A stretch of DNA of 12,309 nt. Source: Bacteroidales bacterium. Lineage in GTDB: Bacteria; Bacteroidota; Bacteroidia; Bacteroidales; UBA4181. Shown piece after piece: positions 1-5,958 of the stretch. The stretch spans positions 1-12,309 of the forward strand of contig JAISDP010000029.1 in the NCBI GenBank assembly GCA_031264715.1, given 5' to 3'. A program made the position numbers and the translations under genes. The notes beneath the pieces were generated by a model. It saw only the letters and a list, made by a program, of their open reading frames with translations. It was not told the origin of the DNA and made no database searches. The number at the start of each line of letters is the position of its first letter. Position 1 is the first letter of the stretch.

Positions 1-394
1 GAAAAAAAATGTTGTTTTTTTGAAAAATCAGTTGTATTTTTGCACTGAAGTTTTATGCAGACATGGGCCGGACAAAACCGGTCGGAACAGTTCTTTGAAT
101 CCGCCCCAAATCGTACCCCATAGAACGAAATTGAAATGAAATGTGCTGAATTTTAGGCAGTTAAACTAACCTGTTAGTCTCTCTCTGCAAAAAGCGTGCC
201 AAACCCCGCTATCCGTGGGATACACAAACTTTAATATGTCAGGAAAAGAATACAAAATTGCTTCAGTTTTAAATTTGAGGCAAAAATATATAAAATTTCC
301 TATAGTTGTTTTTTTTAGTTACCATTTTTTAATATTTTTTTATATTTTGTTTTGTTTCCCGGAAATAAATTGTTGCATTGAGGATAAAATTACT
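1..394. other. AT-rich gene-free stretch
   Basis: No convincing gene is visible here. The only open frame of note starts with GTG at 215 and runs to 454; its product is low-complexity, rich in F, I and Y, and its last residues are encoded by the palindrome at 395-422, so I do not call it. A 22-codon frame from ATG 55 (start MQTWAGQNRSEQFF) has no recognisable relatives and could be chance or a remnant of a mobile-element gene. The stretch contains long T and A runs and a short GGACAAAACCGGTC inverted segment near 70-83. A promoter-like motif lies at its left edge. Confidence 0.5.
11..42 (+). promoter_or_regulatory. Candidate Bacteroidota promoter without an obvious gene
   Basis: TATTTTTG at 35-42 fits the Bacteroidota -7 consensus TAnnTTTG. 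A TTG at 12-14, preceded by TG, lies 20 bp upstream, the usual spacing to the -33 element. Transcription would start near 48-50 and enter the palindrome-rich region. No coding sequence follows for about 1.4 kb, so it may drive an untranslated RNA, belong to a gene lost by rearrangement, or be a chance match in AT-rich DNA. Confidence 0.35.
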
Positions 395-422
395 TACGCC
401 CTTTCAGGCCTGACAGGGCGTA
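395..422. repeat. 28-bp near-perfect palindrome (REP-like)
   Basis: The arms start TACGCCCT at 395 and end AGGGCGTA at 422, with GGCC at the centre. Thirteen of 14 positions pair across the dyad; the one mismatch is T403 against C414. The right half contains CCTGACAGGG, the motif that recurs at 1018-1027 (opposite orientation) and in the four-copy array at 6728-6837. With no spacer at the centre it would form a hairpin only with a few central bases open. It resembles REP-type palindromes more than a terminator, because no T-run follows. Confidence 0.7.
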
Positions 423-452
423 GCGGTTGCGGGACATTCACTCCGCGACGTT

Positions 453-476
453 AAGCGGTCATTTGTAATGCCGCTT
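453..476. repeat. Bulged hairpin, 10-bp stem
   Basis: AAGCGG (453-458) pairs with CCGCTT (471-476), and CATT (460-463) pairs with AATG (467-470), leaving T459 bulged and a TGT loop. It lies 30 bp after the 28-bp palindrome and before a smaller GGGC-AAC-GCCC hairpin near 518-530, so this is a cluster of structured elements and not an isolated stem. There is no downstream T-run, so I do not call it a terminator. Confidence 0.55.
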
Positions 477-558
477 GAAATACCAGGCAATTTGCAATTG
501 CTACAATAAATGATACAGGGCAACGCCCTACGAACCGGAGAATATCATTAAGCCCCGC

Positions 559-594
559 AGGAGATTCATGATATGAAACCCCATACGGGGTTTT
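559..594 (+). repeat. 36-bp hairpin repeat, copy 1
   Basis: This 36-bp sequence begins AGGAGATTCATGATATGA and matches 968-1003 at 35 of 36 positions; the only difference is G570 against C979. Its right half is a clean hairpin: AAACCCC (576-582), loop ATAC, GGGGTTT (587-593). The stem followed by a short T-run could act as a weak terminator, but the T-run is only four bases and is part of the stem. The two copies lie in the same orientation on either side of the 618-937 inverted-repeat element. Confidence 0.8.
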
Positions 595-617
595 GGCTCG
601 GGTGTCGACACACGTTT

Positions 618-937
618 TTCTATTGATATGGTTCCCCTGACGGGAAATGCGCCCGATTCTTCTACCAGCCGTCTTGTAACGCCGGAAGGCGTCTAATTTG
701 GATAACCCCGGGCAAGCCGCAGGCGCAGCCCGGGGGTAGAGGACGGCGAGGTCGCCGTCCGAACTGCGAAGCAGTTCAACCCACTACGGGGTTGCGGGAG
801 AGCGCTGTCCTCCGTAGTACTCCGTGTTGTACTTCGCTTACACGGGATTATCAACATTAGATACCTTCCGGCATCCAATCGCAAGAGCGAAACATTCCGT
901 GCGTATTTTGCCCGTCAGGGCATTCATATCAATAGAA
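618..937. repeat. 320-bp structured element with terminal inverted repeats
   Basis: The 27-bp ends (618-644 and 911-937, beginning TTCTATTGATATG on each strand) are inverted copies matching at 24 of 27 positions. A second inverted pair, 680-710 with 843-873, matches at about 25 of 31. The centre holds GC-rich stems: CCCCGGGC (706-713) with GCCCGGGG (728-735), GGACGGCG (741-748) with CGCCGTCC (753-760), GAACTGC (761-767) with GCAGTTC (771-777), and CCGTGT (822-827) with ACACGG (840-845). The 706-713 stem competes with the outer 680-710 pairing, so alternative folds exist. A 63-residue minus-strand frame (693-884) is a by-product of these repeats and not a gene. The architecture suggests a non-autonomous mobile element (MITE-like) or a structured RNA. 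No transposase gene and no clear target-site duplication are visible. Confidence 0.65.
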
Positions 938-967
938 TTGATGCGGAAAACGCCAACCAATCTCCGT

Positions 968-1003
968 AGGAGATTCATCATATGAAACCCCATACGGGGT
1001 TTT
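968..1003 (+). repeat. 36-bp hairpin repeat, copy 2
   Basis: Second direct copy of the repeat at 559-594, with one substitution. The hairpin AAACCCC (985-991), loop ATAC, GGGGTTT (996-1002) is fully conserved. The bases before each copy are also similar (CCCCGCAGG before copy 1, CTCCGTAGG before copy 2), so the repeat family may extend about 6 bp to the left. The copy starts 31 bp after the right end of the inverted-repeat element. Confidence 0.8.
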
Positions 1004-1017
1004 GATAAGGTCTGCAG

Positions 1018-1027
1018 ACCCTGTCAG
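1018..1027 (+). repeat. Single ACCCTGTCAG motif
   Basis: This 10-mer is identical to the core at 6748-6757 and to the reverse complement of 6828-6837 beside tatD and recN. It sits in the 43-bp gap between hairpin repeat copy 2 and the 41-bp tandem array. Alone it would be weak; with the other copies in the window it points to a dispersed short repeat. Confidence 0.45.
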
Positions 1028-1046
1028 ACCGCACAGCAGTGGTTAA

Positions 1047-1374
1047 AAATTTTTTGCCTCACCGTCCCGGACGGAAATCTTATTCAAAAATTTTTTGCCT
1101 CACCATCGCCGATGGAAACCCTTCCTATAAATTTTTTACCTCACCATCGCCGATGGAAACCCTTCCTATAAATTTTTTGCCTCACCATCGCCGATGGAAA
1201 TCCTTCCTATAAATTTTTTGCCTCACCATCGTCGATGGAAACCCTTCTTACAAATTTTTTACCTCACCATCGTCGATGGAAGTCCTTCTTATAAATTTTT
1301 TGCCTTTCCATCGCCGATGGAAGCCTTTCTTATAAATTTTTTACCTTTCCATTATCGATGGAAACATTTTTCAA
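1047..1374 (+). repeat. Eight-unit 41-bp tandem array with central dyads
   Basis: Eight units of exactly 41 bp start at 1047, 1088, 1129, 1170, 1211, 1252, 1293 and 1334. Each opens with AAATTTTTT, continues RCCTCACC or RCCTTTCC, and contains a 13-bp dyad, typically CCATCGCCGATGG, at 1062, 1103, 1144, 1185, 1226, 1267, 1308 and 1349. Unit 1 has CCGTCCCGGACGG: both arms changed together (A-T to G-C and G-C to C-G), so symmetry is kept. Unit 8 is partly decayed (CCATTATCGATGG). A degenerate ninth unit begins at 1375 and still has a dyad at 1385-1400. The units contain no variable spacers, so this is not CRISPR, and 41 bp is not a multiple of 3, so it is not a protein repeat. The array ends about 50 bp before a -7-like box and 107 bp before the DUF6261 start codon, which suggests a regulatory or binding role; that role is inferred. 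Confidence 0.92.
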
Positions 1375-1426
1375 AAATGTTTTATTGTTCCGACGGACAA
1401 CAGTAGCGATGTATGTTTTTTTATGC

Positions 1427-1434
1427 TACATTTG
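1427..1434 (+). promoter_or_regulatory. Candidate -7 box for the DUF6261-rsgA operon
   Basis: TACATTTG matches TAnnTTTG exactly and lies 46 bp before the chosen ATG at 1481. The expected -33 position (about 1403-1406) reads AGCG-like sequence, not TTTG, so only the -7 element supports it. If real, transcription starts near 1440, leaving an A-rich leader of about 40 nt and placing the tandem dyads directly upstream of the promoter, where an activator or repressor could bind. Confidence 0.4.
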
Positions 1435-1480
1435 CTTCCTGATATATTTTAATTTTTCAAACCAAATAAAAACAACCATT

Positions 1481-2221
1481 ATGATACTCAAATTAAAGCT
1501 CGGAAATCTCCGTAATCCGGAGCATCTGCAATTCATGACCGATGGATGCAAACTTTTCCTGAAACACAACCTCGAAGCGGGGGAATTGTCGTCCTCGTAT
1601 GAGGAACTGAACGGCCAGGTAAAGCTTGAAGAAAACGCGATGGCCATTGAGCGGGCCAATGAAAAGATCGGCGAAAAGAACCGCGCCGACACTTATCGCG
1701 ACAAGATGCACAGCAAACTGTTCAATCACCTGAAAACGATCCTGTACGATGAAGAGGATCCAAAGTATGACGCCGCGCAGCGGGTAATGAAAACGGTGAA
1801 AAGCGCGGGTAACCCCACAAATTTGGCCGAGAATGCCGAAAGCGCCATGATCACCTCACTCGGCAACAAACTGGAACCTTACCGCGCCGACCTGGAAGCT
1901 GCCGGTGCGCAGGAACACCTGGACAAACTGCTGGAAGCCAATCGAAGGTTTATGGCGCTGGAAGCCGAATGTCGGCAACTGGTAAGCACGAAATCGCCCT
2001 CCATGGCCACTGTCCGCAAACAAACCGACGTCGTATACCACCGCATTATAGGCGCCATCAATACATTTATCGGTTTGCGCAACAAGGATATCTATAAGGA
2101 ACTTGTGTCCGACATGAATGTGCTGGTAGAGAAATATGACCGCTTGCTGTCGCAGCGCAAGAACAGTAGCAGCAGCAAAAACAATAATAACAGCGACGAC
2201 GCCCAGCCGGAAAATGAATGA
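1481..2221 (+). CDS. DUF6261 family protein
   Basis: The product is 246 residues, predicted soluble, highly charged and almost entirely helical, with no signal peptide or membrane segment from the start I chose. The opening LKLGNLRNPEHLQF and the late block VRKQTDVVYHRIIGAINTFI, followed by ELVSDMNVLVEKYDRLLSQRK, fit my recollection of the Bacteroidota DUF6261 family, whose function is unknown. The C-terminus is a low-complexity S/N tail (NSSSSKNNNNSDD) and looks disordered. The frame is open upstream to ATG 1358, but those 41 codons run through the last repeat unit and the promoter and would add a hydrophobic leader unlike the family, so ATG 1481 is preferred. The leader is A-rich with no Shine-Dalgarno. 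It lies just downstream of the 41-bp dyad array and 21 bp before rsgA. Gene reality is near certain; the family call is from motif memory. Confidence 0.8.
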   Translation: MILKLKLGNLRNPEHLQFMTDGCKLFLKHNLEAGELSSSYEELNGQVKLEENAMAIERANEKIGEKNRADTYRDKMHSKLFNHLKTILYDEEDPKYDAAQRVMKTVKSAGNPTNLAENAESAMITSLGNKLEPYRADLEAAGAQEHLDKLLEANRRFMALEAECRQLVSTKSPSMATVRKQTDVVYHRIIGAINTFIGLRNKDIYKELVSDMNVLVEKYDRLLSQRKNSSSSKNNNNSDDAQPENE

Positions 2222-2242
2222 TGCAAACAGGGAGTTGATTTT

Positions 2243-3160
2243 TTGAAATATTTGGAAAAGGGAATTGTTATTAAATCAACGGGTAGCTGGTACACCGTGC
2301 GAAAGGACGGTGGCGGCTGCGTGGAATGTAAGCTGAAAGGGCGACTGCGTACCGAAGGCATCAGAAGCACCAGTCCGGTGGTGGCAGGCGACAGGGTTTT
2401 GCTCGAGGACGATCTGATCCGGGACATCGAACCGCGCAGGAATTACCTCATCCGCAAATCGACCAACCTGTCGAAACAGTCGCATATCATTGCGGCTAAT
2501 GTCGACATGGCTTTCCTGACGGTAACCTTCCGCCTGCCCGAAACCCCGGTCGAGTTCATCGACCGGTTTCTGGTGGCGGCTGAGGCATACCGGATTCCCG
2601 TTTGTCTTGTGTTCAATAAAATTGATCTGTTTTCGCCAAAAGAAATGGTTCATGTGAAACATTTTGAGGATATTTATCGTACAATTGGGTATCAAACCAT
2701 CGAGACATCGGCAACAGGGTCGATCGGCATCGACGCATTGCGACAGGCAGTTGCAGGGAAGGTATCGGTAGTTGCAGGCTTGTCGGGCGCGGGTAAATCG
2801 TCGCTGATCAATGCGGTCGATCCCGGGTTACATGCGCGGGTGGGCGACATGTCCGACTATCATAAAAGCGGCAAGCATACCACGACCTTTGCCGAGATGT
2901 TCCCCCTGAAGGGTGGCGGATACATCATCGACACGCCGGGCATCAGGGGGTTTGGGTTGATACATATTGAGAAAGAAGAGTTATATCATTTCTTTCCCGA
3001 AATATTTAAAATATCGGCAGGCTGTACGTTCCACAATTGCCTGCATATCAACGAGCCGGGCTGCGCCGTGATGGAAGCGGCGGAAAACGGCGAAATCAGC
3101 GAATCCCGTTATCGCAGTTACCTGAACATAATGGAGGATCCGCAAAGTAAATATCGTTAA
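2243..3160 (+). CDS. rsgA: Ribosome small-subunit-dependent GTPase RsgA
   Basis: RsgA (YjeQ/EngC) is a circularly permuted GTPase that binds the 30S subunit and helps its late maturation, with GTP hydrolysis stimulated by the ribosome. The 305-residue product has the expected order: an N-terminal OB fold (about 1-75, IVIKSTGSWYTVR), G4 NKID at 125-128, G1 P-loop GLSGAGKSS at 179-187, the switch HTTT at 212-215, G3 DTPG at 230-233, and a C-terminal zinc site C261-x4-C266-x-H268-x5-C274. All key residues are present and the length is normal. The start is TTG, preceded by GGGAG at 2230-2234 about 8 bp away; no in-frame ATG fits the N-terminus. It is 21 bp after the DUF6261 gene and 28 bp before the kinase gene. 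In Bacteroidales, as far as I recall, rsgA often follows frr, which is absent here, so the upstream side may have been rearranged. Confidence 0.97.
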   Translation: MKYLEKGIVIKSTGSWYTVRKDGGGCVECKLKGRLRTEGIRSTSPVVAGDRVLLEDDLIRDIEPRRNYLIRKSTNLSKQSHIIAANVDMAFLTVTFRLPETPVEFIDRFLVAAEAYRIPVCLVFNKIDLFSPKEMVHVKHFEDIYRTIGYQTIETSATGSIGIDALRQAVAGKVSVVAGLSGAGKSSLINAVDPGLHARVGDMSDYHKSGKHTTTFAEMFPLKGGGYIIDTPGIRGFGLIHIEKEELYHFFPEIFKISAGCTFHNCLHINEPGCAVMEAAENGEISESRYRSYLNIMEDPQSKYR

Positions 3161-3188
3161 GGATGAACTTTTATTATATAAGATATAG

Positions 3189-5957
3189 ATGAAAAAGCAT
3201 GTGATCATACCTTTGGGCATTTGTTTGCTTCTCATTGTTTTGAGCGGTTTCTTCCTGCACGGGAAATACGTGATGCAGGTGGAGGCCAAAAAGGAATTGA
3301 TGGTATGGTATGTATCCGATACGAAAACGAAATTAGAGGTGATCGCATCCCGCGTTAAAGAGATACCGTATATTGTTATGCCTGTCATCGGCGAAGACGG
3401 TATGCTGGACCAGGATATCATCGAGCTACATGCCGGTAATATTTTGCAACTCGAACGGTTTTACATAGAAAACAGTTATTACATCAAGGGAATATCGGTT
3501 TTCGATATGTATGGCGACGTGTTCAACCTGTACCGCGATAAAACCGGCGAATTTATCCAGGACACTTACAAGTCGCGCGCCATCAATACGCTGCGATCCG
3601 AAACGGGCATCGCCATCGAAAACAATTCCTTTTCGATCGTGTTGCCTGTATACCGCGACGACATGCTGGCGGGCAATGTGGCGGTAAACCTCGACATCGT
3701 ACCGCTGCACCAGGAACTGTTTAAACTCTACCTTGAGAATAGCGATGTATGGCCGACTTCCGTTCTCGACGAAGAAACCGCACTCACCCTTCCGCTCGAT
3801 GGCGAATGGGTATTGTCGAACGCAAAGGATATCTGCCGGGAAATACAGGAACAAAAATCGGGCTTTGTCACAGGCCGGATCAAGGGAAGCGAATCGCCGT
3901 CGGTACGCGTCGTGACTTACTACGAAAGCCTGGCGGTTCCCGAACATTGCCTGGGGATTGCATTCAGCAGTAATATTTCGCCGCTGATCGTTTCATCGTT
4001 CCTTGCATTTGCCGTTGCCCTGGTGATCCTGGTCGCTTTAGCCATTGCCGCAGCGTACATCCTGAACCACATCATCATTCAAAACAGGAATACGGTCGAC
4101 GATAAGGACCGGAGATACAATCTGCTGCAAACCATTTACGGTTATGCGCCAATCGCATTCATTGTGAACCGCAACGGCCATTTTTATACTGCCAACAATT
4201 ACTTTCTCAAAATTTTTGACGGCATTGCTTTCCGCGATGATAGCGGCAAGGTGAATTTTCCCTTCCATTTTCAACACGACTATGCGGAATGGGATCTCTG
4301 TAAGTTTGAGCGGGAGGGTAAGGCAATATGCCTTGGCAGAAGGCATATGAGCATGGAACTGGATAAGATTAAATATACGATCGATGCCTTTTGGGATGTC
4401 ACAGAAATGGAGCAGCGCCTGAAAGATGCGATTCATTCCGAGATCACCAAATCGGAATTGCTGAGCCGTATAAGTACCGATGTCAAGAAAACGCTGGGTA
4501 ATGTCCGCAATGCAGGAGCTTTGCTGTTGCAGCAGTTCCCCGAAGAAAAGCATATTGCGTATATCAATGGGTTAACCGCCGATCTGTCCGTACTGATCGA
4601 CGATGTACAGGATTATGCCGACATCGAGGCCGGACGGATCATTCTCGATGAAATGCCGTTCAGCCTGGCAGAAGAAATCAAAAAGGTAACGGAAACATAC
4701 CGGGACGAATGTCGGGAGAAGGGAATCGAAATTGACGTGCATATTGCCTTATCGGCCGTCCACAATGTGGTGGGCGATCCGCAACGTTTCCGGCAGATAT
4801 TGCACGAATTATTGAGCAATGCCGTCAAATTCACCGACGAAGGCGCTATCCGCATATCTTTGGAAACTACCGAACTGCAGGGACGGAAAATATTGATCAG
4901 GTGTTCCGTTGAAGATACCGGACGGGGTATGCCGCGGCAAAAGCTCAAAAACCTGTTCTCGCTCGACCTCCGTGCCAAAGAGGGCGATTCCATCGGCCTG
5001 GGCGTCATCATCACCAGGAAATTAGCGAGCATTATGGGAGGAACGCTACGTGCCGCCAGTCCGTCGCCGATCTCAACCGACCCGTCGGCTCCCGGAATGC
5101 AATTTTCCTTCTCCATCATTTGCTTTTCCGACCAGCCATGTGACAAATGCCTGGATTATTCCAACATCGTTGCATACCGGCAGGTCAATATACTGATCAT
5201 CACTTCGGACACACACCAGATGCAGTATCTGGCCAATTTCCTGAACCGAAAGGGAATACACACGGATGTTTTCATCTACGATAAAGACTCGTCCGACTTG
5301 CTGATCAATAAGCTCATTATCGATAAGAGCCGGTATCAGGTGGTGGTGATCGCCACGACAACCAGCGAAATGACCTTTACCATAGCCGATGAAATCAACC
5401 AAAAGGATTTAACGGGGCGTTGCCTTTATGCGCTGGTAGATACATCCAGTCAAAAAGGCAATTACATCAAGGCAAAGTTGTTGAATATGGATTACTATTT
5501 CATCAAAAGTAACGACCTGTCCATATACGATTCGATCCTGAAAACCCACTTTCCCAACCTGTCGGATGAAGAGACGCCTGTAATCGAACTTGTGCGCAAG
5601 GATCTCCGGATTTTGATCGCCGAAAACAACGCATTGAGTCAAACGGTAGCGCGGGTAATATTCAAAAAACTTGGTTACGAGGTCGATCTTGCTCAAAACG
5701 CGCTATACCTGATCAATCAATTGAATCATAAGGCCTACGACGTCATTTTTATCGATTTGAAATTTCCACCCACCGACGGCTTTGAAATAGCCGAAATGTT
5801 GCGCATGAAAGGATACAAAATGCCGATTATCGCCATGACCTCCACCCTGACAAAGGAAAACATCAAGCATATTGCCGACAGCGGCATGGACGGACATTTG
5901 CCCAAGCCGTTGAATCCCGAAAGCATCAAGCATATCCTGGTCAAATGGTTCGTTTAA
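3189..5957 (+). CDS. Membrane hybrid histidine-kinase-like protein lacking the His-box histidine
   Basis: The 922-residue product has TM1 (about 5-24), an extracytoplasmic Cache-like sensor domain (about 30-262, with ISVFDMYGDVFNLYRDK near 102-118), TM2 (about 264-297), a PAS-like segment (about 305-405), a dimerisation/His-box helix (about 410-480), an HATPase domain (about 490-645) and two receiver-like domains. The ATP site looks sound: N544 in HELLSNAVKFT, D576 in DTGRGM, GLG at 603-605. The helix reads KSELLSRISTDVKKTLGN where active kinases have S-H-E-x-R-T-P-L-N, so T430 replaces the phospho-acceptor histidine and the proline is lost. The first receiver (about 666-790) has VVVIATTT where the acceptor Asp should be, so it is a pseudo-receiver. 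The second (about 806-922) is intact: E812, N813, D856, T884, K906. It probably cannot autophosphorylate canonically and may act in cis or trans with another kinase, or as a phosphatase or allosteric sensor; this is inferred. H416 upstream is a possible but off-register alternative. The stop is 1 bp before tatD. Confidence 0.9.
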   Translation: MKKHVIIPLGICLLLIVLSGFFLHGKYVMQVEAKKELMVWYVSDTKTKLEVIASRVKEIPYIVMPVIGEDGMLDQDIIELHAGNILQLERFYIENSYYIKGISVFDMYGDVFNLYRDKTGEFIQDTYKSRAINTLRSETGIAIENNSFSIVLPVYRDDMLAGNVAVNLDIVPLHQELFKLYLENSDVWPTSVLDEETALTLPLDGEWVLSNAKDICREIQEQKSGFVTGRIKGSESPSVRVVTYYESLAVPEHCLGIAFSSNISPLIVSSFLAFAVALVILVALAIAAAYILNHIIIQNRNTVDDKDRRYNLLQTIYGYAPIAFIVNRNGHFYTANNYFLKIFDGIAFRDDSGKVNFPFHFQHDYAEWDLCKFEREGKAICLGRRHMSMELDKIKYTIDAFWDVTEMEQRLKDAIHSEITKSELLSRISTDVKKTLGNVRNAGALLLQQFPEEKHIAYINGLTADLSVLIDDVQDYADIEAGRIILDEMPFSLAEEIKKVTETYRDECREKGIEIDVHIALSAVHNVVGDPQRFRQILHELLSNAVKFTDEGAIRISLETTELQGRKILIRCSVEDTGRGMPRQKLKNLFSLDLRAKEGDSIGLGVIITRKLASIMGGTLRAASPSPISTDPSAPGMQFSFSIICFSDQPCDKCLDYSNIVAYRQVNILIITSDTHQMQYLANFLNRKGIHTDVFIYDKDSSDLLINKLIIDKSRYQVVVIATTTSEMTFTIADEINQKDLTGRCLYALVDTSSQKGNYIKAKLLNMDYYFIKSNDLSIYDSILKTHFPNLSDEETPVIELVRKDLRILIAENNALSQTVARVIFKKLGYEVDLAQNALYLINQLNHKAYDVIFIDLKFPPTDGFEIAEMLRMKGYKMPIIAMTSTLTKENIKHIADSGMDGHLPKPLNPESIKHILVKWFV

Positions 5958-5958
5958 C

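Noticed and set aside
215..454. 79-codon plus-strand open frame
   Set aside because: GTG start, low-complexity F/I/Y-rich product, and its C-terminus is encoded by the 395-422 palindrome. No recognisable domain.
576..594. Rho-independent terminator at the hairpin repeat
   Set aside because: The stem is clear, but the T-run is only four bases, three of them within the stem, and no gene ends just upstream.
693..884. 63-codon minus-strand open frame (MRLDAGRYLM...)
   Set aside because: It lies wholly inside the inverted-repeat element and reads through its hairpins; composition follows the stems and not protein-like patterns.
1047..1374. CRISPR array
   Set aside because: The whole 41-bp unit repeats with only scattered substitutions; there are no unique spacers and no cas genes nearby.
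1194..1406. 70-codon plus-strand frame with repeated INFLP-like segments
   Set aside because: It is a by-product of the 41-bp tandem array; the period is not a multiple of 3 and the frame has no independent start signal.
1358..1480. Upstream N-terminal extension of the DUF6261 protein
   Set aside because: It is encoded by the last repeat unit and the promoter region; family members begin near the chosen ATG at 1481, as far as I recall.
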